64,000 bases of DNA from the NCBI GenBank assembly GCA_038496675.1, contig CM076655.1, positions 20,672,496-20,736,495 on the forward strand, given 5' to 3'. Under the pieces are notes generated by a model that searched no databases, was not told the DNA's origin, and saw only the letters and a program-made list of their open reading frames with translations. Source of the DNA: Rachycentron canadum (taxonomy: Eukaryota > Chordata > Actinopteri > Carangiformes > Rachycentridae). Positions 1 through 12,100 of the stretch are shown here, piece by piece. A program made the translations under genes and the position numbers. Position 1 is the stretch's first letter; each line of letters starts with the position of its first letter.

Positions 1-26
1 GAGAAGGAAGGAGACGAGACTTTCTC

Positions 27-81
<55 letters not shown>

Positions 82-530
82 AGCAGAGTGATGCTGGGTG
101 TGAATATGCATCTGTGTGGGGGCGGGTGTATAATAAGTGCACCCATCCTTTACCTTTCTGTAAGCAAAAACCAGTCCCACCCTGCTGATGTTTGACTGGT
201 CATTGATTTTCTCTTTCCTTCTCCCTCTGGTTTCAATTAAAAAGTCTCACTCAGAGCAGGTGAACACGTTCAGCAATAATCACACAAGCTGCCGCCTTAT
301 TAAGACCAGAGCTCCTTTATATACAAGACTTGATTCTGGGTTGATGAGTAGACAGGTGGAGGCGTCCAGCAGGGAAACATTCATTTAAATTTTCAGTTAA
401 GCTGATGCTGTGTATTCAAAGCAGAGATAATTATAGGTTTTGCACTTGAGGAGGCATAACAGTGATACCTGAAATGCTGGAGACTGATAACAAACCAGAT
501 AATGTTTTGTTTGTTTATTCTACAAAGAAT

Positions 531-725
531 AGTTCGACACTTTGGGAAAAGCACTTATTGACTTTCCTGCAGAGAGTTAAATGTGTAGACTGATACCACT
601 TTCAGATATGACTAGTAAATGCAAAGCTGCAGCTAGTTATCTTAGCTTAGCACAAAAGCTAAGCTGTTTCTTGCTTTTTCCAGTTGATCTGCTATGCTAG
701 GCTAACTAGCTACTAGCTGTAGCAT
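531..725 (+). repeat. Degraded interspersed repeat, family 1 (copy A)
   Basis: The segment reads like the common teleost repeat that runs from a 'cactttgggaaa' end through 'gataccactttca' to 'agcttagc' and 'ctagctgtagc'. Related copies occur in reverse orientation at about 23171-23256 and 39655-39775. Family recognition is from memory of teleost genomes and not from a database search. Confidence 0.5.
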
Positions 726-2159
726 TTAAGTTATTTTCTATCACTTTAATCTTAAAAAGATTGCATATACATCAATTAGACAATAAATAAAGTTTCCTCG
801 ATTAAAAAAGGTCAAACCTAAAAACACTAAAATGTGCGTTGTGTTTGAAATCAGTCCAGATGCTGAAATAAACAATAAGCAATAAAGGCACCAAACTGAG
901 ACATCAAACATCTCAATGAGACAGCACAGATTATCTCACACAATAATTTTAATTGTTGGAGTCATAATGCAGCTTTAGTTGTTGACTATCACCAGAGCAA
1001 AATGAAAGCAGATTTTGTTTATTGATGTGCCTATTTTTGTCCACCGGCGCCGAAACTTCACTGTTCATGTCAAATTCCCAGCACTGGAGAAGGATGGTAT
1101 CAGTGTTGCGTGTCATGAGAATACTTCCTTGTCTGGATTTCTACTTCCTTTTTACAGAGCTGGTAAGTGACATGCTTTATCGACAAGCGCCGTCAAACAA
1201 GATTTAAAACAATAATAATCACAATCAACCACAAATTTTCACTGATCACTGTTGGTTTTTACTGAGAAAAGAGAAAATGATGTTATATTCATCACAGCTG
1301 AGGTCAGAATAAAACTTCAAAGTATACGTCCATAACACCATTTTGGTGCAGCAGCAGTTTCCTCTTTGATATTTGATCTGAGCTGCGCAGTGAGTGCGTA
1401 TGTTGTTGATGCCTTCTGACAGGTTGCATATAAATGAAAGCAAGCATTAACTTTTTTTATCCGTCTCTATAGCATTTGTTTACATTTGCAGTGGGTTAAC
1501 ATGCACAGCCTCTTTGATAATCCTGCGTGTTCTGGGCGAAGAAGATTCAGTGTATCTCAGCTGTGTGAGATTATCTTTCTGCAATCCCTCCCTATCCATG
1601 AAGACCCAAGGATAAACAAGGAAAATAAATTTATGCATTTTAACAACTATGTTATCCTCTTTACTAGCATGCTTTATTAACACTGACAGTCGAGTTTGAA
1701 TATCTTAAATTTATAGATAATGAGTTGTTTATGTAAAGACAAGCTCTCCTCTGAAAAAGCTTTGATTTTGCTTAATAAGGCCGGAGGTCAAAATGAACTG
1801 GGTAAAAATGAGTGTGGCGCTACGTGTTGATGTGTGTGTCCGTGTGTGCTTCTGTTTACCAGTCATGTTGTACAGACTTGTCAGCCAGCTGCATCACTCA
1901 GGGGTCAGTCTGAGTTTACTTTGTCTGCGATGCCTAGTTACCTCATCTGTGTGTTTCACCAGGGCCATGGGTGTGGGTGGATGAGAGATAATTCCTCAGT
2001 TCATTCATAGTTCTCTCTCTTTCTCTCCAACTCTCTCTCTCTAACTTTGTCTTTGGCTCAATGAGCAGTTTTATATCAGCATCATCCTTTAAACACGTAG
2101 ATGAATTAAATGACAATGAAAAATATTAACACTTCAATTTAGAATTGACACAAAGTCAG

Positions 2160-2420
2160 ACTTCCCAGATTTATAGATTAATTACTTGCTCCATAAAAAG
2201 TCACTACTGTTTCCCAGAACCCATGTTGATGCCTTCAAAGCCTAGATATTGGGTTTACTATCACAGAGAACCAGGACTGCTGGAAAATATTCACATTTAG
2301 CTGCTTCAAGCTTTAACCACTGAATCTTTGGCGTTTTTGCTTAAAAGGGTCAATTATCAAAACACAATTAATGTTCTGGCAATAAACTCAATTAATTAAT
2401 TCAGCCCAGAACTTTAAATT
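2160..2420 (+). repeat. Degraded interspersed repeat, family 2 (copy A)
   Basis: Contains 'tgatgccttcaaa', 'gggtttactatcacagag', 'ttggcgtttttgctt' and several ATTAAT/TCAATTA ends. The same order of words recurs at about 13120-13370, 19740-20150, 25405-25490 and 29280-29420, all on the + strand. This is a dispersed repeat family frequent in percomorph introns; the class is not known to me. Confidence 0.5.
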
Positions 2421-2580
2421 TTAATTTCCTACACATATGGAGCGGTATTGCAAAAAGTAAAATATAACATCTCGTATATGCTTATATCTTCATTCAGCTT
2501 CTCACTCTATTTATTATTCACTGTTATTATGCTCTGATCAGCTCAGCTGTGCTAAACGTCTCCCTTATTCTCTCTTCCAG

Positions 2581-2664
2581 CCCTGATGACATTGGAAACT
2601 GCTGGTACATCCTGTTGTCCGGCTCTGTCTTCATCAAGGAGTCCATGTTCCTGCCCAGAAGCAG
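2581..2664 (+). CDS. rapgef2: rapgef2 long-isoform exon: end of first cyclic-nucleotide-binding-like domain
   Basis: 84 nt, flanked by ctcttccag and gtagga. The reading (phase 1 in, 2 nt out) is PDDIGNCWYILLSGSVFIKE followed by SMFLPRS. This is a beta-strand pair typical of the cyclic-nucleotide-binding fold and is nearly identical to mammalian RAPGEF2/6 long forms. The last AG joins the first T of the exon at 14151 to make Ser. Confidence 0.93.
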
Positions 2665-4614
2665 GTAGGATCATCATCCTCACCATCATTTTGGGTCTGG
2701 GTTCTGTTGATGGTTTGATGTTGGCACTACCACATCAGCAGCTTTCTCCTTCAAAGGCTGTTTAGAACAGTCACAAAGGGAGATAAAAAGCTAATCCTGG
2801 ATTTAAAGAAAGAGCCAACTTTGATATTATCTATCTTTAAAAAGTTTGTTTCCCTTCTTATTAGTTTGCTTTTATCCAGACGAGTAAACAGGAATGACCC
2901 CTTTTACCAAAATTGGCTTTCTATTAGAAAAATAGATTTTCTTTATGATGTTGAATGAAATCACCACAGCTGCCATGTAATCCAAACATTGCACAAAATG
3001 TGACATGAATTTCTTGCAATTATAGAAAAACAACACATTCGGGGTCATTCTGGGTTTCTCAAGCATCATTTTTCTTTATCCTGTCCTGTGGAAGAATAAT
3101 GTTACGAAAAGACTCTCAAAAAAAATAACCACAACAGATTGTTACTGAAAAAAATGAAAGCCAAGATGGTCTCAACAGTTACATCAGCCGTAGTCTGCAG
3201 CCCTGCTACACACAGGCTTCAACAAACTTCTCTCCAAATTAACAGATTCAAGTATAACTTCACAGAAACGAAAGCTCCCAACTGTAAAAATGTCTGATTA
3301 TTTAAAGAGAGAAGTGAGGCAGAGAACCAGTTTGTCATCTGGTCAGGGGATGTTGGTCATGTGTCATCTTCAGGGGACTTAAGATTTTTGTTCCTCTCTC
3401 AGTCTCACAGCAGTGATTACCTCTGAAACCAAGACCTTAATGTTAAAAAGCTGTGATTTCACAAGTGGATCTGTTACATGAACCGTTGCTGTGGGCGTCT
3501 TGAAAACAATGATCTTTTCATCCATTTGGCTTGCATAACACACCTACGACCACTAAGAGCTCGGGGGCCGCCACTTTAGCCTGTGGAGCAGAGTTGTGCC
3601 GGTGGTACAGCGGGGGTCGGCAGCGGTCATTCTCTAGATTCACATGAACGTGGGAGGCATTCAGAGCGGAAGGCACGATCGGAAATGTGCCAAAAAAGCT
3701 GCTCCCCCCTTAAATATAACCTTTACAGTTTTGCCAAGGTGAAAGAGTGTGTGTCTGTGTGTGTGTGTCTGTGTCTGTGTGTGTGTCTGTGTGTGTGTCT
3801 GTGGGATGCTGGAGGGGGATTTGCAGGTATTGGCAGATTAAAGTTAATGCCAGGCTGCAGTCGCTGGGGGAGGGGAGGACTGTGAAAATGTTTACTAAGC
3901 ATATGTTGCAGAAGCCTGTTTAGGGATCCACTCTGCTGTGTGAGGCTGTGTAGGGTTGATAATAAGCTCACTTTGTTTTACAGTTATGTTGACTGGATTG
4001 CACAAGTCTGCCGTGTTTTTGTCAACTTTAGAAAATTATCCATGTGATGCATAAAGTGTGTATTGAGACGTTTCAGTCACCATCACTTAAATCACGTGCA
4101 ACTATTTGTCATGGTGATATTGTTGAGGATCATATGATTAAGACATTAAGACCTTATATACTGTGCAAAGAAAAACAATAATGGTGCAGGGGGGTTTTCT
4201 CCTCTATTTGTGTACTCTCACAAAAACAAACTGAAATTCACCAGAAATACAAAAGTATCTGTCATTTGTTGTCAGGATTTAGTCCCTGCAGGCATGAAAC
4301 TGGCCACCAACATCATTAGATGTAGATATTTGGTTGAATGTACGTTACATCAAAATTCAATGCCAAACCAAAATGTAACCCTTTTCAAGGTAATCTAGAA
4401 ATAAAAATATCAACATTGTAATCATCAGTGAAATTCAATATCTACTAAACATCAGCTAAACATCATGTCAGTTTGCCAGTGTTTTGTTTTGACTTCAACT
4501 TGATTTTCATTTCCAACCAAGACATTGTTGGAGTCAAACATCTTTTCTGATGTTTCATTGACGTCAGTTATTATTCACATAACCATAAACCATGTTGCGC
4601 AAAAACAAAGTTGT

Positions 4615-4647
<33 letters not shown>

Positions 4648-7600
4648 TTCACCACCTGGCAGCTGTCGTTCAGAAGCAAATGAGGAAATGATGTGATGTT
4701 TTTACTTGGTTGAGCCTTTGATACGAGAAACCGTGGTTTGCGTCGGATTTCCATCCAATAGCAAATCTTGGTTTTCATAAAAATTGTTTTAGCTTCTTAA
4801 TTTTTATTTAAACATGACCATAAAGGTGGCAGAGCTACCAACCACTACGCCATCATTAGAGGACATAGAATGAGGAGTAGAGTCAACAAAAATAGATTAT
4901 ACTGAAAGGTGAATACTGAACCTAAATACTGTGTCACATTGACGCATTTACCAGGATAACTACACATAAGATAAGTGCTTTGTTTTCATCAATTTTATTT
5001 TCTTTCTTGTGTTTACATTCAGTTTATTATTGACGATATGATCAGTTACAGATTCTGGATGGTGGTTGACTCATTAGTTAGTTAAAATGTGCAGTATGGG
5101 ACTCAGAGAATTTGTTAATCAAAGAATGTCATACGTTTTTGAAATTCTTTTTTTATGTTCACCATCTATTACAATTTTACCTCCACCTCAGCTCTCTGTG
5201 TAAGTGGCTGCAGTAGGAAAACCACAGTTTCTTTTTTAAATTGCACATTCAGAGCAACGTTTTACAATTCAAGGTTTCAAGGACTTATATGGGTCGCGAA
5301 ACTCACTCAGTTTTTCAATGACTGTACAAATTTCCAATTCAAGAATGGAAAAAGAGAAGAGTATAGGACTCATGCCAGTTGTGGTATGACTATATTCCTG
5401 CTAACGGTAGAGAAGGTTTTGAAATAAGGGCGGTATGATACTGTCAATCGAACTGAAAGCCAGACTTTAGAGGAGCAGGATGCATATGTCACATGGGTGT
5501 TTTCACCCAAGTGACATTGAATATTGACAGATATTGAACATTTGTCTACTTGTTGAGGATTTTTCTCTTATAGAACAAAACTGTCTTTTTATTAATTGTC
5601 ACATTCAGTTTACAGGGTTTTCAACAGTCTGGTGTTCTTGGAATTTTTTTTTCTGTCACTACAGTCTTTGTTAATGACCACAGTGACAAAGCCCAAAAAA
5701 AAAAAAAAAAAAAAAGCCCACACTACATCACCTAGTCTATAAGGGGAGAAATGATGAGAGTAAAATGGCTTGGAGGGGAAATTGGTTGTGACACGAGGAA
5801 CTGAACTGAGTCCAGTGGGACTTCCTGAAGCTTTTAAAGATGTGGTGGAATTGGATTTCAGGCAGGCCCTGCCTAGAAATGGCTGTTCATATCTACACTG
5901 GCAGCAAGGTTGAAAACCTGATACGCCTCCATCATTCTCTTAGTGCTTCTCACCCGCTCTCTGCTCCCTTCCTCTCGCTGGTCGCTGTAGTGAGATGTGA
6001 TCCAGGGGAAGATGAATGACTCAGTCATCAAATGAAGGAGCTGGAGCTTGGTGCTTTATTTAACCCAGAGGCCAGTGTGAAATCAAATACAACACAAATA
6101 AATAAATCTCAATAAACGGGTGACACAGATTTAAAACATGTACAGGCATAAACATGTAATTAAAAGAAATTGGTTGATCAGGTCTTCTAATGCCAGGCTT
6201 CATGGCAAAGATTTATGGCAGATCAGACAGATCTGCACCAACAACAAATGTTGTAGTAATTAAGAAGAGTTTTATGAATAAAATTGAATCTGAAACCATT
6301 AATCATCACTTTTCATTGAAGACGAGTTCTGTCTGTTTCTTAATGTGGGTGAACAACATCAACATACGTGTGCAGAGGGTGACATCACCCTCTCGGGATG
6401 ATTAATTTGGTTTAATGCTTTGAGGACGATGGTCAAGTGGTTTCAGATTCACTGAAATTCAATGTCTTATAATATATCAGTAATAACACTGCACTAAATA
6501 TGGCAGCTTTCATACACAAAATGAAGCTCAAAGTGCTTTAGAGACTAAAATAGGAAAGAGGAAACAATTTAAACAAAAGGTAAAATATGAAAACACATTT
6601 AAAATGGAAAATTAAGGTAAATAAAGTAAAATAACATAAAACCAAAGCATAGCCCAGTATATTAAACACCAACAACAATGTTGAACAGCAGTGTTTTTAT
6701 TGTTCTGTTGTCTTTTCTTTCCTGATGTTCAACATAGGCAGATATGTAGCCTCTTATGTAGAGGAGCCTCTAATGAAACTAATGAAATTGTGTAATTTAA
6801 CATATTATATTAATACTTTTAGTTACAGGCGCTGGTTTTACTTCTCCTACCACACGCTGCAGTTTGCCTTTAATATCATTATCAGTTTGCCGCTGTCAGG
6901 AGTCCACCTCCGGTCAATCACTGTACCATTTCCTGATCATCAGGCTTTGTACTGGCTAACCAAAACCACAGCTCCTAACTGAATCAGCTCATATCAGCAA
7001 CCAGGAACAGTGTTAGCAGAGGAGCATCAGCCTCATCACTTTTCTTCATGTGAATTTGAGGGTAAAAGGTCAGTAGAGCTCAAAACATTTCTGGACAGCC
7101 AGTAAAAGCTCAGGTGGACTCATCTGTGACTGTGGATGACAGAGTGATTAGTCACTCTCTAACTGTGCTAATGCAGATCTTGCATATCTCTTTTTAGTAG
7201 AGCTCATATAGAATATGATGTGTGGTATCTGACAGACAGTAATGGACTTGAATTGCAGATAAAACGTTTTATGCTTTTCATGCTTGAAATGAAAATTAAA
7301 GAAGACAATGAGCACTGATCATAGAGTAATAAAACCAATAACTCAATATGAGGCACTCTGATATTCACCAACTTCACTGTTTTAAAGAAATCTATATAAA
7401 AGTAACCAGTGACCAGGTTGTTTAAAATCTTAACTCAGTTGAATAACTGGTGTGTTGTTGTAAATAAAAATGTAAAATACATCAGGGAATATGTTCCATG
7501 TTCCAGCGTACTTGGAAGATATGCTACTCACAGCCACACGCCAACAAAGCGCCAACAAAACACCAACAAAATGCCAACAAAGCCTCACAATACCTCAGTG

Positions 7601-7710
7601 GTTTGTGTTGTTAGGCAATGTAGAAGATTTCAAGTCACAGCCTGGAGTCTTATAACCTCATCATTAAGTTTTAAAACCAGTAAAGATGAATTTTTTAAAA
7701 CATTGCCCTG

Positions 7711-7765
<55 letters not shown>

Positions 7766-8638
7766 CCTGTGACAATCAACAATCATCGACCTAACTTCAA
7801 ATCTCTTCAGTTTAGAGATAGATCTCCTTCTTGGACTCAGCTAATGTTCTTTATGTCCTATATTTAAGTCCAAAATGCTCTTCTTCTAGTTTTTCCAGAT
7901 TCACACAGAAATTATAGACATTTAATAACACTATAATTTTGCTGATGAGTATTTATTTATAATTATTTGATTGCTCTTTAAATCTGTCCCTCTGAAACTT
8001 CATGAAAGTTCAATGACAAATCACCTTCAGAAATCCACTTTATAAACACTCACATTCAGCAAGGGCTGGTAGGTTAGGGTTAAGTATTGACAGAGGTTTC
8101 TATCCCCAGTTCTGTTTGTTTTTCACTAGCAAAGCAGGTTTAAGTCTAATCCTTTATGCGCCTTTCTGCCTAATCATTACATCTTTAGCTGCATTGTTAG
8201 CAGCACCATTCAAAATGGGATCAGCGCTAATTGCACGGTGTGGAGTCAGAATGGGAAAGTGACTGAGGTGGAGACGTCTCATAACTGTAATTCATGCATT
8301 GCCTTCTCATTATTGGGCACAAATTGAAAAACACACACACAGACACAAAAAGCCCACAAAGTACCTGAAACATTTAAATCAGTCCGGCGCAATAAAATGG
8401 TTGGACGCTGAGGTCAGCTGATTGGATATCTATGATGACATTTTATAGTGTTTACACAATTCATGAACTTCTGCTGAAAGGGGAGGACAAAAACTGTGCA
8501 CGCCTACCCACTCCTCCATAACACAGACACACACCCACACACAACCATACGCACACCCCACTCACTCACTGGTAACTCAGGAAGTAGCAGGAAGTGAGTT
8601 GTACGCTGGAATGCTGGATGTAGTCAATGCACCACATT

Positions 8639-8698
<60 letters not shown>

Positions 8699-9069
8699 NN
8701 NNNNNNNNNNNNNNNNNNNNNNNNNNNNNNNNNNNNNNNNNNNNNNNNNNNNNNNNNNNNNNNNNNNNNNNNNNNNNNNNNNNNNNNNNNNNNNNNNNNN
8801 NNNNNNNNNNNNNNNNNNNNNNNNNNNNNNNNNNNNNNNNNNNNNNNNNNNNNNNNNNNNNNNNNNNNNNNNNNNNNNNNNNNNNNNNNNNNNNNNNNNN
8901 NNNNNNNNNNNNNNNNNNNNNNNNNNNNNNNNNNNNNNNNNNNNNNNNNNNNNNNNNNNNNNNNNNNNNNNNNNNNNNNNNNNNNNNNNNNNNNNNNNNN
9001 NNNNNNNNNNNNNNNNNNNNNNNNNNNNNNNNNNNNNNNNNNNNNNNNNNNNNNNNNNNNNNNNNNNNN

Positions 9070-9126
<57 letters not shown>

Positions 9127-12100
9127 CCATTGGACACAGGCTGATCCACTAACACACAAAGCTCAGACAGCAGCACTGGGGCGTACACAGGACGATATGC
9201 CGCAGTCACTCCAAAGTCTCGGGACTTGGAACTCTGGACTAACAGCAGGGGGATATTTTTGAAAGAGGATCCTGTTATCTTATCAGGTGGTGGTGTCACT
9301 CTGGGAGCAGTTTGGACAGCCAGGGGTGAGTGTCCAGACTACAGCAGCATGTAACTGCTGCGTGTGACTCACTAAAGCACTGCCTAGAAAACTCCTGTGT
9401 TTTTGGTTGTAATTTAAAAATCTGACTCTTCTCCAACCCGGGGGCTGGTTGCAGTAAAACCTTCAAGTCTGGAATGTGAAACATGACTTTGATGTTATTT
9501 TGGATTTGTCAGTGAGCAGAGTGTGCTGCCAGTAAAAGGGGTGTGTGCACTTCATATTTGGGGAGGGGGGGGGGGTTGTTGGATTTGACTTTTGGCAACT
9601 TTGAAACCAAAACAAAGATTGAGCTCCTGCTGTGGGGAGCGTGTGTTGGAGATGGATTGTAGACGTGTGACGGTGATTGATTGAGGCGTCTTGGAAAAGT
9701 TTTGAGCGGCTAGCCCAGTCGCTCTACCCGTCTAAACTCTCTGCATCAGTGCCCTTTTCTCTTTGCCATTACAATGTCGGTGAAGTTGTATTTCTGGAAG
9801 CAGAAGTCACGAGTCAATCACACATTCTTGGCACTGGTGTCAGTGTCTATTTCAGAGGTGGCGGGGCAAAGGTTTGGTGTGTGGGTGTGTGTGCGTGCGT
9901 GTGGCCATGCTGTTACTCTGAGGAACTCTGTTTATGTTTGCAAGGTGAGAGGTGGTTGGATGGTCAGCTGCAGCTCTGAAGGGATGTCGGTAAACCCCTC
10001 AAGCCTGGCTGCTTTTCATTGACTCAACAGTCACCCCTGAGAATCCCACCTTCCCCTGACCCCCTCCCTCTGTTCTGGGTCTATAGTCTTGCATAACCAG
10101 GGGGTTTAATCTACTTAAGGGTCTGGTGGGTAAAAAAAAATCTGTGCCCTCCCACCGCTTATAAATCACCACCACTTCCTACATTCACCTTCCTCCTCCA
10201 GCTCAGACCAGGGGTGCAGCTTAGGGTTTGCACTGGTTCAGTCAGACGGATGTGAGGCTTTGGCAGCGGGCTGCTGGTCTCGCAGAGTGAAAGTCTGGTG
10301 ATGCATATGGAATGACATTCCAGACGCCCGGGCTTGTTGTGTAACCGGGAGAAGGGGGTTAAGACCACTGAGGCAGGAGAGATGTCAGTCAACTGAGAGA
10401 GATTCAGAGTTTAATTTGAAAATGAGCTACGGGCCGCCTGTCTGAAACCAGCTCATATAAAGTGTCTGATGGTGGAATAGAAGCAAATGTGGGAATGTTT
10501 GAAAAGGACAAAGGATCTTTTAAAGGGTCTACTTTTCATGTGCAGAGGTTTCCAGTTGAAAAACTGTTGATGTTTGTACTACTGTGTTGCTCACCTGTCA
10601 GTGGAACTTTGAATTGCAATAACCTATATGAAGGGAGATGTATAAATAAAGTTTGATTGATTCATAGTTGGAAACAAACTAAATTTTAATAGCACCACTT
10701 GGTCAGTCTCTAAAAAGGCCTGATCCCTCCTTTATTTGGAAAGCTTTCATTTTTCATTTTCATCAAGGATCTTTAAGCAACAGGTGCTGGAAGCCTCACA
10801 CAAGTAAGAGTCCCAGCTTTTACCTTAAAGATGAAGGCTTGTGACATGTTTTTGTCAAGTTAGTTCAAGTTGGATATATCTGGGCTTTTTGGAAATTGTA
10901 TTTTTTTGAAGAAGAAAAATAAGAATTTGAGTTCCTCAGTCATAATCAGGACTTTGATGATGATATATATGCTATTTACAAGTTGGACTAGTAACTACAC
11001 TAATACTGATGTAACATTAATGTGGCACTAAACTGCCAAAATAAAAAAAAAATGCTTGTCTGCAGTCAGTTCCTGTGGAAAATTACGAAGTGTAATGAAG
11101 ATGATAATTTCTTCAACGCTGGTATATAAAATACAATTACACAGAGCAGCACAGACTATGAAGCAGCTTTTTGGTGCAGAAAGTAGGACGCTGATAATCT
11201 TTGCTCAGAGCTGTGCTCTATTACAAAAGAGTAACATACCTACTAGAGCGTCTGGCACTCATCCTCTTATCTAGTTTTGTAAATTTTGTAAGCGAACGCG
11301 CTCTTTAGTGCACAGCAAAGAAAGCACAAACCTTACATCGGCTTTGTCGACCTGAATTCCTCAGTGATTAATTATTCATAGCTACTAGATTGTGCACTTT
11401 GGTGTCATTAGTACAGCTAATAAAGATTAAATATTTGCATGGGTCAAACTTTGCAGTGTGTGCTGTGTGACAGTGTTGATTGCTGCAGAGATTCCCACAT
11501 CCTGGTCCCACCAAGCATCTGTTGGGAGAATCGAAAGTTTATTTAAAACATATTATATTTGTTGTCTAATATGAATTTACACCCATGACAGGTCTGGTAC
11601 TTAATATTTGCTCAGGACTAGTCATAGAGCAGTGGAGGCTTTAATCTCCAAACAGACATTTTTGTGTTTGGAAAAAAATCCTCCCACCCCCTCACTCTCC
11701 ACTTTCATAATCCTCTCTTTAATATCTCACATTCCCAGTGGCATTTGCCTCCTGCAAAATGGAGGAATGGATTACTAAAGTGAGGAATGCAGTTGAGGAA
11801 CATGATTGAACATGTCACTTTGCTGTTTGCGTTTGGTGGCCCAACGTGTTTTGTGATGCCTAATGGGTGGAATCACTACTCCCTTTTCCAGAGGAGAGTG
11901 AGCCAAGAGAGGCTCAACAGGATAAGAGCTGGTACCAGCTCCAACTGTCTGTAAAACCAGATCAAAAGCATTTATTCACTTTTCTGAAGCTGCTGCCCAG
12001 CTGACAAATCATCTTTGCTGGAAATAAGTTGCAAAAGAATTACAGCAATTGTCTTCTTGCAGCAATATGAGTGAAAATAGTGAGTAAGCTGTCAATAGTG

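Larger units (their letters stand above)
1..2580 (+). other. Intron of the long isoform (3' part)
   Basis: No coding exon is recognised. The stretch holds a (A)42 run at about 37-78, a degraded repeat at about 531-725 and another at about 2160-2420. It ends in a CT-rich acceptor (ctcttccag) before the exon at 2581. The exon that should encode the preceding part of the first cyclic-nucleotide-binding-like domain was looked for and not seen, so it lies upstream of the window. Confidence 0.75.

Noticed and set aside
7539..7582. Regularly spaced repeats reminiscent of a CRISPR array
   Set aside because: Units are contiguous with no spacers, 11 bp only, and the locus is a vertebrate intron.
8566..9299. 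Several long open frames on both strands through the GA repeat
   Set aside because: They consist of dinucleotide-repeat peptides (RERE/SLSL) and Ns; artefacts of a microsatellite and the gap.
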